NCBI RefSeq assembly: GCF_002220865.2
Contig: NZ_NHRJ02000010.1
Span: 316 to 64,315, forward strand
DNA: 64,000 bases
Origin: Paenibacillus xerothermodurans
GTDB lineage: Bacteria > Bacillota > Bacilli > Paenibacillales > NBRC-103111
Direction of reading: 5' to 3'
Shown here: in pieces, positions 20,979 to 29,971 of the stretch
Layout: each line of letters begins with the position of its first letter
Position numbering within the stretch: the stretch's first letter is position 1
Notes under the pieces: model-generated
What the model was told of the DNA's origin: nothing
Databases searched by the model: none
What the model saw: only the letters and a program-made list of their open reading frames with translations
Program-made: the position numbers and the translations under genes

Positions 20979-22321
20979 ACCGTGACTCCTTTGGCCTGTA
21001 TGGCGAGATTGAGCAGAAACTCGTGCACATCGGTCGCATCCATTTGCTCCGGGAGGTCGATATCCCGCCCTGTCACGATCATGGATACCAGGTCGCCCGC
21101 CCCCCGCGCCGGCAGCCCATGCGAGCCTCGAATACGGTCCGGTTCCAGCGGAATCTTATAGGTCTTCATATCGACGAAGAGTTCGACCGGATCATAGCCG
21201 GGCTTGCGGTGGATGTCGACGGTGTGGGCGAAATCCGGCGCTCGCTCATTGTCGAGCCACCAATAGTAAACAAACCAGCTGTCCGGTTCGGCGATGGCAA
21301 TCAATTCTCCCGCGCCGGGGTGATCGATCCGGTTTTCCCGTTTTTCCTGCTCGCCCCAGACTTCCGCAATGCCCGGCGTATCGAGCAACAGCTCTTTCAC
21401 GGCGGAGATATCCGCTGGATTCGGAACATACACGTGTGCGATCTGGTGGTCGGCCAACGCGAAAGCTGCGGACTTCTCGATGTCGGCAAAATCCATCTCC
21501 TGCACACGGTTTACGGCAACGTAGCCATTCTCGTTGAGCAGGCGGTTAATGTAGACAGGCCGGTTTACCGGCTTAAAGCTGTACTCCGACAACAGTACAA
21601 TGCGTGTTTCGTCTCTCAGCCCACGGCGCTCCAGTTCCTCGACGAACCCGCCTATCACGGAGTCCAGCTCCTTTACCGCTTGTCGAACCTGTTCGCTGTC
21701 AGGGCCAAACCTCTGGGCGTGATAATCCAGATTCGGCAAGTAGACGAGACTTAGCCGGGGACGATATTCGTCGAGGACATCAAGCGCAGCCTGTGCGATC
21801 CATTCGCTCGACTTCACTGACGCGAGCGGTCCCCAGAACGTTTTTAAATCGAATTCCCCATATTTCTCCGCCAAATTTGGATACAAGTCGCGCGGCTTGG
21901 AATCGCACCACAGGATCATTTTATCTTCCAAATGGATAGGTGCCGGTGTCACGACGTAGTCGGCGGTGGTCAGCTTGCTGAACTGCCAAAAAAGAACGGC
22001 CGTCTTGGCTTCCGGGTCTTCCTTTTTCAGCTTTTCCCATAGCTTTGCACCCTGCACGGGCACCATCGTCTGGTTCCACATGGTCACTTCTTTATAATTC
22101 CGATCCATTAACCCATTGCAAATAATTCCATGTCCGCTTGGCGCTTCTCCAGTTATGTAGGTGGCCTGCGCCGTGCCTGTGACGGCTGGGAAAACAGGAC
22201 GAATGCTGCACTGCCGTGCCCCCTCCAGCAGCTTCCGGATGTTCGGCGTCAGCTCCGGTTCATCAAGCATCTGCTGCGTTAAGCTAATAACGTCTAGCAC
22301 CACAATATGCTTTGGACTCAT
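20975..22321 (-). CDS. eboF: EboF-like type I phosphodiesterase/nucleotide pyrophosphatase
   Basis: A 448-residue alkaline-phosphatase-superfamily protein starting MSPKHIVVLDVIS after GGAGGGAG; an upstream extension of 48 residues is excluded. VLDV supplies the first metal aspartate, PAVTGTAQATYITG the nucleophile threonine, LPNLDYHAQRFG the D-x-H pair and GSHGLP the last histidine. The usual SDHG metal motif is replaced by LSEYSF, so two metal ligands are changed. Members accompany EboC and EboE in ebo clusters. It has no signal peptide. It follows the prenyltransferase gene by 14 bp. Confidence 0.75.
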   Translation of the reverse strand: MSPKHIVVLDVISLTQQMLDEPELTPNIRKLLEGARQCSIRPVFPAVTGTAQATYITGEAPSGHGIICNGLMDRNYKEVTMWNQTMVPVQGAKLWEKLKKEDPEAKTAVLFWQFSKLTTADYVVTPAPIHLEDKMILWCDSKPRDLYPNLAEKYGEFDLKTFWGPLASVKSSEWIAQAALDVLDEYRPRLSLVYLPNLDYHAQRFGPDSEQVRQAVKELDSVIGGFVEELERRGLRDETRIVLLSEYSFKPVNRPVYINRLLNENGYVAVNRVQEMDFADIEKSAAFALADHQIAHVYVPNPADISAVKELLLDTPGIAEVWGEQEKRENRIDHPGAGELIAIAEPDSWFVYYWWLDNERAPDFAHTVDIHRKPGYDPVELFVDMKTYKIPLEPDRIRGSHGLPARGAGDLVSMIVTGRDIDLPEQMDATDVHEFLLNLAIQAKGVTV

Positions 22322-22335
22322 GCTTTCTCCCTCCT

Positions 22336-23217
22336 CTAAGTGACGGCAAATAGTTTCGCGAGCGAAAAACTGCACACCAGGAATATAACCACGGACGCGA
22401 ACGCGAGCCATCCCCCGAATGGTGCGGCAATCGCAGCATCCAATAACGGCAGTGCGACGATACATTTACCGACCGCACCACGGATGTTTGGGGCTGTGGA
22501 CTCTTTGAGCGCAGGTCCAACGCCGGAAAACGTCCAGATCAGGAAAATAACGACCGCCAGCAGCGTCACCGCCTGATACGCGGATGTCGAAATAAGGAGC
22601 ACCCCAATGGAACATAAGGCGATCACGGCAGCGACAAACCGCACTCGAATAGGATAGCTCCCCGGCCCAACTTCCCCGCGCGCCATGAGCGTCACCGCAC
22701 TGATATACAGCACGCCGAATACGGACAGCCACCAGTATGCTAACAGCTGTTCCGGCACCAAGCTCATGCCCAGCAGCAGATTCAGACCGCGGCAAATGCC
22801 CATCGTAATCGGGCCGTACACCGGATGGTGTTTGGCATACCGGTCGTACAGTAAGATGCAAGCGACGGTCAGCACAGCGAGAGCCAGACTGGTCATACCT
22901 ACGACAGCTGCGGCCACTACTCCGGCAGTACCAAGCGCGATCCCCAGACCCAGCGCGGCCGCCGGGGATATCCGCCCCGACGGAATCGGCCGTTCCGGCC
23001 GTTCCATCTTGTCGAGATGTCGGTCAAAGTAGTCGTTCAGCACGACGCCCATCGCATAGAGACATGTGCTGGAGACAATCAATGCGATGAGCTGCGAAGA
23101 AAAGGGCGAACTACCGGCCAAACCGGCTGCCACCCATGCTCCGGCCATAATATCCGCCATGGCGGTAAATAAATTCGGCACGCGAATCAGCTGCAGATAG
23201 GGCCGCACTTGGCTCAT
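22336..23217 (-). CDS. eboC: EboC-like UbiA-family prenyltransferase
   Basis: A 293-residue integral membrane protein with about eight or nine helices. The first Asp-rich motif is N61-D62-Y-F-D65-R-H-L-D69 followed by RPERPIPSGRIS; the second region is YDRYAKHHPVYGP. These bind Mg-diphosphate of a polyprenyl donor in UbiA enzymes. The acceptor is unknown. It overlaps the upstream TIM-barrel gene by 4 bp (ATGA). Together with EboE-, EboB- and EboF-like neighbours it matches the core of ebo clusters, which in cyanobacteria have been tied to export of scytonemin precursors. Confidence 0.82.
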   Translation of the reverse strand: MSQVRPYLQLIRVPNLFTAMADIMAGAWVAAGLAGSSPFSSQLIALIVSSTCLYAMGVVLNDYFDRHLDKMERPERPIPSGRISPAAALGLGIALGTAGVVAAAVVGMTSLALAVLTVACILLYDRYAKHHPVYGPITMGICRGLNLLLGMSLVPEQLLAYWWLSVFGVLYISAVTLMARGEVGPGSYPIRVRFVAAVIALCSIGVLLISTSAYQAVTLLAVVIFLIWTFSGVGPALKESTAPNIRGAVGKCIVALPLLDAAIAAPFGGWLAFASVVIFLVCSFSLAKLFAVT

Positions 23218-24044
23218 AGGGTGTCGATGATTTGCTTGACGTACGTATACGCGTCGTTAGCCGCTTCTATCGCTTTATCCTCGTACGGATAGAGTTCAAC
23301 GGTGATAAATCCGGTATAGCCTGTGGCCTTTATGGTTTTCAACACGGCGGGAATGTCGATAGCGCCTTGTCCCGGAATCAGGTGGCAATGCACACGATCC
23401 GCTGCAATGTCCTCTAAGTGGTAGTGTTTGGTGTAAGGCAGAAGTTTGTCAACGAGCGCCGTGGGATCCTCATTCACGCAGAAAAAGTGTCCGATGTCAA
23501 AATTTAAACCGATGGCCTCTGACGGCACCGCCTGTTTGAAAGCCAGGAACTGCTCCGATGTTTCAATCAGAAGATCCGGTTCGGGTTCGACCAATATTGT
23601 GACTCCGGCTTTCTCCGCGTGATCGGCAAGCTCTTCCATGGCTTGAATAAACACGCGGTGTGCCCATTCGCGCTCCACACCGAGCAGCGGGCCGCCCGGC
23701 TCGGTGGATAAGGTCTTCGCCCCGAGCTTGACAGCAAGATCGATGCAGTTGTGCGTATGGTCAATGCGTTGGCGGCGCTCGGCCTCACTCGCCTCGACAA
23801 AAGACGGGTGCCAGCAGTCTTTGATTCCGTATAGCATGAAAGCGTTCAGGTTGGAGATGCTCATATTGCGTTCCTGGAGCTTGGCGATGATATCCGCGAC
23901 CTTGTCATCCGATGTCTGAGGCGGAAACGCATGCGGAACATCCAGCAGAATTTCAATGCCGTCGTAGCCGATCTCACTTAACACGTGTATCGTGTCTTCA
24001 ATGGAGAATTTTTTGAATGCGTTGCTGCTGAATCCCAGTTTCAT
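23214..24044 (-). CDS. eboE: EboE-like xylose-isomerase-fold TIM barrel
   Basis: A 276-residue AP-endonuclease-2/sugar-phosphate-isomerase fold protein. MKLGFSSNAFKKFSIEDTIHVLSEIGYDGIEIL opens the barrel. Candidate metal ligands are E in TILVEPEPDLLIE, D and H in NFDIGHFF, H in YHLEDIA and E in FITVELYPYE. The start MKLGFSSN is preceded by GGGGAGGAG. It overlaps the prenyltransferase start and begins 4 bp inside the TatD gene end. A paralogue lies at 24846-25709. The reaction is unknown for this family. Confidence 0.8.
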   Translation of the reverse strand: MKLGFSSNAFKKFSIEDTIHVLSEIGYDGIEILLDVPHAFPPQTSDDKVADIIAKLQERNMSISNLNAFMLYGIKDCWHPSFVEASEAERRQRIDHTHNCIDLAVKLGAKTLSTEPGGPLLGVEREWAHRVFIQAMEELADHAEKAGVTILVEPEPDLLIETSEQFLAFKQAVPSEAIGLNFDIGHFFCVNEDPTALVDKLLPYTKHYHLEDIAADRVHCHLIPGQGAIDIPAVLKTIKATGYTGFITVELYPYEDKAIEAANDAYTYVKQIIDTL

Positions 24045-24859
24045 ATAGCAATCTCCTCCCCTTTGTTCTGCAGCTTCAATTTGCCCGACTGACTGTAAAA
24101 CTGAACCGGATTGTCCCATACAAGACGCTCCACCTGCTCATCCGAATATCCGACGCGTCTCATCTCCCGGGCGGTCTTGGACACGTTAAGCGGATCCGAA
24201 GGCCCCCAGTCGGCAGCCGTGTTGATGAGCATGCGTTCGATGCCGTATTTGCTAAAAATATCTAATGCGCCTTCAACGGACACTTTCGTCGGGTAAATCG
24301 TCATCCCGCTCCACCCTCCGTACTCTACCGCCAAATCTATGGTATCGTGGTTGTTATGATCAAGGATGACCTGCGCTGGATCGATCCCGACTTCGTGCAG
24401 CACCTGAATTGTGCGCTCTGTCCCGGCACGTTTATTTTTATGCGGAGTATGAACCATCACGAGCATATTCATGTCCTTGGCCAGATGCAGCTGCCGCCTC
24501 ATAACTTCCTCTTCTGCTTCGGTAATGAGATCAAAGCCCACTTCACCAATTGCAAGACACCGCTCATGCTGCAGGTACTCCGGCATTCCGTCAATCACTT
24601 GGTGAGCTAGAACCAGATTATTCGCTTCCTTAGGGTTCATCGACACACAGCTGTAGTGGTCGATCCCGTAATTGCTTGCCCGCTCAGGCTCGAAGGTGAG
24701 GATGTGATTGAAATAATCGAAGAAGGTTTCCGCATATCTGCGAGTGCTTCCCAGCCAAAATGAAGGTTCCACGATCGTGCGAATGCCAGCGGTACTCATT
24801 CTCTCGTAATCATCTGTCGTGCGGGAATAAACATGGATATGCGGTTCAAAAAATTTCAC
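24041..24859 (-). CDS. eboB: EboB-like TatD-family metal hydrolase
   Basis: A 272-residue amidohydrolase-fold protein. FFEPHIHVYSRTTDD carries the first H-x-H metal pair, AIGEVGFDL the glutamate, VMVHTPHKNKRAG and VILDHNNHDT the next histidines, and INTAADWGPSDP the late aspartates. The start is taken as GTG at 24859 with AAGGAGG 9 nt upstream, which lies inside the end of the preceding gene; the longer frame lacks a binding site. It is coupled to both neighbours by overlaps. Confidence 0.78.
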   Translation of the reverse strand: MKFFEPHIHVYSRTTDDYERMSTAGIRTIVEPSFWLGSTRRYAETFFDYFNHILTFEPERASNYGIDHYSCVSMNPKEANNLVLAHQVIDGMPEYLQHERCLAIGEVGFDLITEAEEEVMRRQLHLAKDMNMLVMVHTPHKNKRAGTERTIQVLHEVGIDPAQVILDHNNHDTIDLAVEYGGWSGMTIYPTKVSVEGALDIFSKYGIERMLINTAADWGPSDPLNVSKTAREMRRVGYSDEQVERLVWDNPVQFYSQSGKLKLQNKGEEIAI

Positions 24860-25709
24860 TTTGCATAACCTCCTTGAGCATAGGCTGTAAATACGCAAAT
24901 GACCTTTTGGCAGCGTTTACATCATTGTGCGCATATGTATATAATTCTATCGTGATGAACCTTTCATAGCCGATATCCTGCAGCGTATCCATGATCTCCG
25001 CGAAATTCATCGTGCCTTCTCCAGGAATAAGGTGGTAGTGTTTGCGGTCCCGAATGTCCTCCAAATGGATATTCCAGATTCGCGGACCCAGTTTTCTGAG
25101 CAGGGCATCGATATCTTCGCGGCCGACTTCAGCGTGTCCGAGATCCAAGTTCGCCCCTAACCGGGTGGACCCAACCGCTCTGATAATCTCCAGCAGCTCA
25201 TCACCGTTTTCCACTAACAGGCCCGGTTCGCATTCAATTCCCACATTAATGGATTTCTTCTCTGCATAGTCCATGATTTCCGTGAGTGCCGCTAAGAAAT
25301 GCCCCCAAGCGCTTGGCGGGGGATTACCTGGCAAACACATGCCGCTGGTTATACTGATATTGCTTGCCCCGATCGTGTGTGCGAAATCAATGCAGCCTTT
25401 CGTGTAGGCGAGCCGCCTGGCTCTGACTTCTTGGCTCGCGTTGCATAGCGATGGCTCGAAGCTAATCTGTCCTGTATGTTCTCGGAAGAATCCTATGGCG
25501 GTATTTCCGTTGATATTCGAAACTTCCATGCCTAGCCGGTCTAACACCTTGATCACATCCGGAACCCATGGAGCGTCCTTGCTTGGCGGAAAAGCGTGCG
25601 GCGCATCTGCCAGAATCTCTACAGCCGGGTAACCGAGCTGAGCGATCTCTTCGATTGCCTGAATCAGTGGCCTTTGCGTAAAACCATTGGTGCTGTACGC
25701 TAATTTCAT
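24846..25709 (-). CDS. Second EboE-like TIM-barrel protein, first gene of the operon
   Basis: A 287-residue paralogue of the protein at 23214-24044. Corresponding segments are MKLAYSTNGFTQRPLIQAIEEIAQLGYPAVEIL, VGIECEPGLLVENGDELLE, NLDLGHAEVG, WNIHLEDIRDRKHYHLIPGEG and FITIELYTYAHND. All candidate metal ligands are kept, so both copies are likely active. GAAGGGGGAAG precedes the start. Two EboE-type proteins in one operon may act on successive or alternative substrates. It is the promoter-proximal gene. Confidence 0.78.
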   Translation of the reverse strand: MKLAYSTNGFTQRPLIQAIEEIAQLGYPAVEILADAPHAFPPSKDAPWVPDVIKVLDRLGMEVSNINGNTAIGFFREHTGQISFEPSLCNASQEVRARRLAYTKGCIDFAHTIGASNISITSGMCLPGNPPPSAWGHFLAALTEIMDYAEKKSINVGIECEPGLLVENGDELLEIIRAVGSTRLGANLDLGHAEVGREDIDALLRKLGPRIWNIHLEDIRDRKHYHLIPGEGTMNFAEIMDTLQDIGYERFITIELYTYAHNDVNAAKRSFAYLQPMLKEVMQSEIF

Positions 25710-25901
25710 GGACTTCCCCCTTCTTCAGACGAAAGTAGGTTTCACGGGTGAAATCGGCCCGTATGTGACGCGATGAAATCATGCCCGATCGTTCTTTACC
25801 TAGCTCGCGGAACGCTTGCTGTTGCTGTCAAGTGCGTGTGCGCCATTCTCCTTTCTCGTAGTGCTTTAGCACTTAATTTAACCGAATGACAAAGTCGGTT
25901 A

Positions 25902-25939
25902 TGGTACATAGTGTATCATGGTCAATCCGGGACTGACAA
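25902..25939 (-). promoter_or_regulatory. Promoter and operator of the ebo-like operon
   Basis: TTGTCA (plus 25934-25939), an 18-bp spacer and TACACT (plus 25910-25915) form a minus-strand promoter. The -10 lies in TGGTACATAGTGTATCA (25902-25918), which matches the operator at 43450-43466 at 15 of 17 bases. The sequence downstream (CATAA, GACTTTGT, then GGTTAAATTAAG) also resembles the importer promoter region. Confidence 0.65.
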
Positions 25940-25976
25940 GCGAATTTCATTGAGTTTATTGAGTTTTATGTGGTAT

Positions 25977-25993
25977 ATATACATTATGTATCA
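25977..25993. promoter_or_regulatory. Operator copy at the cobW side
   Basis: ATATACATTATGTATCA matches TGATACATAATGTATCA at 14 of 17 bases and keeps the palindrome core. It lies about 100 bp upstream of the CobW gene, near candidate promoter elements with TTGAGT and TATATA. The rest of the 25710-26094 interval holds only a short palindrome, AGTGCTTTAGCACT, at 25860-25873. Confidence 0.6.
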
Positions 25994-26094
25994 GGGTGTC
26001 GGTGCCTGCATGTTGGAGGCAGCACACTCGTCGGTTTTGCAAGCTGGAAGCGCAAACAAAATACCCCTATGCGGACCACAGGAGAGTGGATTTC

Positions 26095-27057
26095 ATGCCG
26101 GAGCATTCGACGGAGGTTTTCATTCTAACCGGTTTTTTAGGAGCGGGCAAAAGCACCCTGCTCACGCGGCTTATGCAGCACGAATTGGAAGTTGGGCGAA
26201 ACATCGCTGTTATTATGAATGAACTGGGGGAGGTGAGCATCGATTCCTCCTTCATTCCCAAGGAGCTGCCGCGCAAGGACTTGACTGACGGCTGCATTTG
26301 CTGCAGCCTGCAAGGAGATCTCAGCGCCCAGATTGAGCAGCTGCTGCAGGAACACCGCCTGGACGCCATTTACATCGAGGCGACAGGTGCCGCGCAGCCC
26401 TTCGATATCCTCGACGCCTGCACCGATCCGACCATATCCGGCAGCATCGAAGTCCGTGCAGTGATCACCGTAGTAGACGCCAAGCAGTGGGACGATATGG
26501 AGCGGCTTCCGCCGGAATTGAGCGGCTTGCTGTTGGCTCAAGCCACACATGCGGACGTCATTGTGCTGACTAAAACGGATGCCTTAGCTGATCCGGATCG
26601 CGTGCCGATCGTATTGGCACATCTCCAAAGCATCAATCCGAGCGCACAGATCATCGCATCAACCCGCGCCGGTGCAGCTGCATCAGCCATTAGTTCTGCG
26701 GAACGAGTGGCACATGCCCCGGTGGCAGCCGAACCGCTTCATCTTCACAAGCACCTGCATCTGAATTCGTTTGCTTTTTATCCGAGCGGCCCTCTCATCC
26801 GGCAAGCGTTTGAGGGGTGGCTCGGCAGCCTGCCCGGCCAGCTCTACCGGGCGAAGGGATTTGTCCGGCTGGCTGGAGAAGACGGACTGTTTCTATTCCA
26901 ACACTCGTATGAGCAGTCCATATTTACCCGATTCCTCGTAGATGTACCGTATACCCCTGTGCTGGTTTTTATCGGTGTCGGGCTGAATCCGGCGGTGCGA
27001 AAATCCGAGCTCCGATTGTTGCAGGCCAGTGACGAGACAGCGGGAATCGGTAGGTAG
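26095..27057 (+). CDS. CobW/COG0523-family metal-chaperone GTPase
   Basis: A 320-residue G3E GTPase. Walker A is GFLGAGKST (about residue 13), followed by MNELGEVSID, the metal-binding C-x-C-C motif in DGCICCSLQGDL, and LTKTD for guanine recognition. A CobW C-terminal domain follows (AKGFVRLAGEDGLFLFQH). It has no long His-rich insertion. The start MPEHSTEV is preceded by AGGAGAG. It is divergent from the ebo-like operon and shares the operator region with it, so it may metallate an enzyme of that system or of the surface oxidoreductases. The metal (Zn, Fe, Co or other) cannot be told. Confidence 0.85.
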   Translation: MPEHSTEVFILTGFLGAGKSTLLTRLMQHELEVGRNIAVIMNELGEVSIDSSFIPKELPRKDLTDGCICCSLQGDLSAQIEQLLQEHRLDAIYIEATGAAQPFDILDACTDPTISGSIEVRAVITVVDAKQWDDMERLPPELSGLLLAQATHADVIVLTKTDALADPDRVPIVLAHLQSINPSAQIIASTRAGAAASAISSAERVAHAPVAAEPLHLHKHLHLNSFAFYPSGPLIRQAFEGWLGSLPGQLYRAKGFVRLAGEDGLFLFQHSYEQSIFTRFLVDVPYTPVLVFIGVGLNPAVRKSELRLLQASDETAGIGR

Positions 27058-27084
27058 GTTGGCAGAGTCTCAAAAAGCACAACG

Positions 27085-27115
27085 ACCGGATCCGCTGAAG
27101 CGGTCCGGTTGTTTT
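27085..27115 (+). terminator. Terminator after the CobW gene
   Basis: ACCGGATCCG and CGGTCCGGT form a stem with one bulge, followed by TGTTTT. It lies between two convergent genes and could serve both. Confidence 0.65.
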
Positions 27116-27122
27116 GCTTATT

Positions 27123-28790
27123 TCACTTCAACAGTTTATAAGCAACATAAGCAATGTCGATGATGTTGATCTTTCCGTCCTTATTCATGTCCACGCTCTC
27201 CAGGTAGCCGCTGTCTCCGGCACTTTTGCCGAATGCGCGGGCAACGAGCACAAGATCATTTACCGCGAGCCCACCGCCACCGACATCCGGATCCGCTATG
27301 GCGATGCCGCCTGATACAGCCGTCGGGAGGCTTTGGACGATCGGACGTGAGTCCGCCAGCTGGGAATCGGTAGTTATGACAAATCCGGACATACCGTCCT
27401 TATCCTGGGCTTTGAAATTCAACTCGACTAAGCCGACACGGCCACTCACACCGGATTCCGCTCCCAACCGAGTGCCGATGATTCGCAATGTTCCGGCCTT
27501 GTCATCGTTAAAGAGGAGCGACGCGGTGCCTTCGGCGCCAAAATCCGAATGAACTATGGGGGCATCGATAAGCTGGGCGAACGCAGGATCATACGTTAAG
27601 GAGATGTCGAAGCCATACACATCGTTGGCATCTGCTTTGATGATGACTTTAAATTCATCTCCAGGTTCAATGATATCCGCACTTTGTTCCAAGAACAGTG
27701 CCGCCTGATTAACCGGAGGCGTATCCTTCATCGTCAGAGTGGTGGCGTAGGTGTCTGCCATCGCATTACCGAGCAGGTCCCGCACGCCTTGCACCGTGAG
27801 CTTATAATGCACATGCTTTTCCAGTGCAGCGGCCATTGTGAGCGTAGCGACACTCTTATCCGCATTCAGTGTCACCGATTCGATCTCCACCGCAGTTTGG
27901 CTGCTATCTCCCGTATGGAGTTGGAAGTGGCCGCTGGTAACATCCGTTATCACCGCATCAACCGCCTCATCAAAAGCCACCGTTAACGTCTTCTCATCCT
28001 GTAACTTTGCTTCCGTGACGGTAGGGCCGGTCATGTCAATGTCATAGAGCTCGGCTGCGACATCACTTTGGTTACCGGCCGTATCGATGCCTATAAACTG
28101 CAAAGTGGTGCTTCGATCGATCGTGAGCGGTGAGGTATACAGCAACGATGACGCGGTAGGAGTCTCACCGTCCAAAGTATAATGTATTTCAGCCGCCGGG
28201 TCATTGTCGTCAAGCGTAAGCGTGACCGTTTGTGTCTCACCATATGTGCCGCCGGCTGGCTGCGCCGCGACGATCGGTTTTGTCGTATCCGGCTGCGGCA
28301 GAGCGTACCGTTCATTTCGCTTGTGAATAAGCTGCTCTCCCCCGCCGTACACGCGAACCGTTTTAACTAAAAATGCCAATTCCTGTGCACTCTGTTCGAC
28401 CTTAAAACGGAACGTCACGTCGCCTATCTTGCCGCTCCTGCCCTGAGGACTGGCAGATAGTGCCGGATTCAGGATAATTAATTTGTATAACCCGACGGTC
28501 GTGTCGTAGTTGTCCGCCGCACTGAGTTGAATCGCAGGATTCCCCGACTCGAACTTCCCGCTTAACGCATCAAGAGGCGCAGGAACTTCAAGCTCGAGAT
28601 TGAATCCGGTGAAGTCCGCGGTCAGGTCCGCGTACTCCAATGACAGGGTGACCTTCGTGCCGTCACTACTGCCGGTGATGATCACTCTGCCGTTGTCGTC
28701 CGTTACCGTGCTGGCGGCGGCCGACGCGACGCCGGAACACATTAAGAGTAGAAGAAGTGCCCATAGCCCTGCCTTGCTTAACAGGTTCAT
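27123..28790 (-). CDS. Secreted cohesin-dockerin protein
   Basis: A 555-residue secreted protein with a signal peptide (GLWALLLLLMCSGVASA). In order: a cohesin-like beta sandwich (about 30-165), a chitobiase-type C-terminal/Ig domain (PAGGTYGETQTVTLTLDDN, about 175-250), a Big_5-like domain (about 255-355), a second cohesin domain (IIEPGDEFKVIIKADANDVYGFDISL, about 365-490) and a type-I-like dockerin (VDMNKDGKINIIDIAYVAYKLL at the end). Cohesin and dockerin in one chain would let it link partners in series. It is the last gene of the minus-strand surface operon. Confidence 0.82.
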   Translation of the reverse strand: MNLLSKAGLWALLLLLMCSGVASAAASTVTDDNGRVIITGSSDGTKVTLSLEYADLTADFTGFNLELEVPAPLDALSGKFESGNPAIQLSAADNYDTTVGLYKLIILNPALSASPQGRSGKIGDVTFRFKVEQSAQELAFLVKTVRVYGGGEQLIHKRNERYALPQPDTTKPIVAAQPAGGTYGETQTVTLTLDDNDPAAEIHYTLDGETPTASSLLYTSPLTIDRSTTLQFIGIDTAGNQSDVAAELYDIDMTGPTVTEAKLQDEKTLTVAFDEAVDAVITDVTSGHFQLHTGDSSQTAVEIESVTLNADKSVATLTMAAALEKHVHYKLTVQGVRDLLGNAMADTYATTLTMKDTPPVNQAALFLEQSADIIEPGDEFKVIIKADANDVYGFDISLTYDPAFAQLIDAPIVHSDFGAEGTASLLFNDDKAGTLRIIGTRLGAESGVSGRVGLVELNFKAQDKDGMSGFVITTDSQLADSRPIVQSLPTAVSGGIAIADPDVGGGGLAVNDLVLVARAFGKSAGDSGYLESVDMNKDGKINIIDIAYVAYKLLK

Positions 28791-28841
28791 ACCATCATTT
28801 TCCTTCCTCTTTAGATTGCCTCGTCGAGTGGGGGCGGCAAG

Positions 28842-29954
28842 CTACTCTGGTAGAACGACTCTGAACTCCGGATGCTTGTTTTTCATGTCGTCAAGATTCA
28901 GATAGTGATTGATTGCAGCATTCACATCATTGACATCGGCGGTACCGTCGCGGTTCACATCATATACAAATGCGGTAGAGCCGACAAGGGCAGCCGGGTC
29001 GATCTCATTTCCGGCTATCTTCAGTTCGGGATGATGGGTCTTCATGTCGTGCAAATTGAGATAAAAGTTGATCGCATCGTTCATATCGTTGGCATCTGCA
29101 ATTCCGTCGAGATTAATATCGTAGATATAAGCTCCCTCTGGTATCAACAAAACATATTCGACCACCCCACCCTTTTCTGCGAGTGCCTCCATAACCTGCC
29201 TGGAATCAGCAGACACGGCATAGCCGCGCTGATTGAGATAGACCAGGTTCGATAATCCGCCGAGCGGCGTGATATTCGTCACAGGATTGTTCGCCAAGGA
29301 CAGCCATTCCAACTGCACGAGCTCCTCCATGCCGCCAATAGCGCTGATTTCGTTGTCGCCTAAATTTAATGTCTGCAGCTGCGATAGTGCACGGATCGGG
29401 GAGACATCCTGGATGTCATTGCCCGCCAAATTCAAGTCGGTCAGCTGCTGCAGCTCTTCCAATCCTGCCAAACTGTTCACCCGATTGTGTGCCGCGTACA
29501 AATGCTGCAGCCGCCCAAGCGAACTCAGCTGACGCAAGTCAGAGATTTGGTTGTTGGTCAGCCAGAGAGATGTTAATGAGGGCAAACCACCGATGCCGTC
29601 GACATCAGACAGGCCATTTCCGTTCAAAATGAGGGTCTCCAGCTCGGCGAGAGCGCCGAGCTGGGAGACGTCACCGATTTCGTTATCCGATAAATTCAGA
29701 GATTTCAGTCCGGTCGCATGTTCGATGCCCGTCAGATCCCGGATCGCCCGGCCGGAGGCATTGAGCTCTGTTAATCGGGCGATTTCTTCTTGTGTAATCG
29801 CTCCTGTAGGCTTCTGCAGCGCCTCCCGGACTGCGCCTTCCAAGTTCACGTCCGGGAACTCCACGCCACCCTCGCTCGCTGCCGCTGCAGCGTGTAAGCA
29901 GCCCAACAAGAGGCTAACCACCGCGGCACAGCACAGAACCTTCCATTTTCCCAA
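28842..29954 (-). CDS. Secreted leucine-rich-repeat protein with dockerin-like repeats
   Basis: A 370-residue protein with a signal peptide (VLCCAAVVSLLLGCLHAAAA), about eight internalin-type leucine-rich repeats (LNLSDNEIGDVSQLGALAEL and similar, about residues 60-265), and two C-terminal calcium-loop repeats: YDINLDGIADANDMNDAINF and YDVNRDGTADVNDVNAAINH, each followed by a conserved YLNLHDMK/YLNLDDMK segment. The paired EF-hand-like loops resemble dockerins. It could bind proteins or glycans through the LRR and dock onto the cohesins encoded nearby. Confidence 0.8.
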   Translation of the reverse strand: MGKWKVLCCAAVVSLLLGCLHAAAAASEGGVEFPDVNLEGAVREALQKPTGAITQEEIARLTELNASGRAIRDLTGIEHATGLKSLNLSDNEIGDVSQLGALAELETLILNGNGLSDVDGIGGLPSLTSLWLTNNQISDLRQLSSLGRLQHLYAAHNRVNSLAGLEELQQLTDLNLAGNDIQDVSPIRALSQLQTLNLGDNEISAIGGMEELVQLEWLSLANNPVTNITPLGGLSNLVYLNQRGYAVSADSRQVMEALAEKGGVVEYVLLIPEGAYIYDINLDGIADANDMNDAINFYLNLHDMKTHHPELKIAGNEIDPAALVGSTAFVYDVNRDGTADVNDVNAAINHYLNLDDMKNKHPEFRVVLPE

Positions 29955-29971
29955 GAGGCGATTCCTCCTTC

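Noticed and set aside
23214-25709. The two TIM-barrel genes as a simple inositol or hydroxypyruvate isomerase pathway
   Set aside because: Fold-level similarity exists, but the overlaps with prenyltransferase, TatD and phosphodiesterase genes fit an ebo-like operon better, and no other inositol genes are present.
25793-25843. A 16-codon minus-strand frame before the ebo-like operon, a possible leader peptide
   Set aside because: The purine-rich site lies too close to its ATG and nothing in the sequence indicates attenuation.
26137-26550. Minus-strand frames opposite the CobW gene
   Set aside because: The plus-strand frame contains all GTPase motifs; the antisense frames show none.
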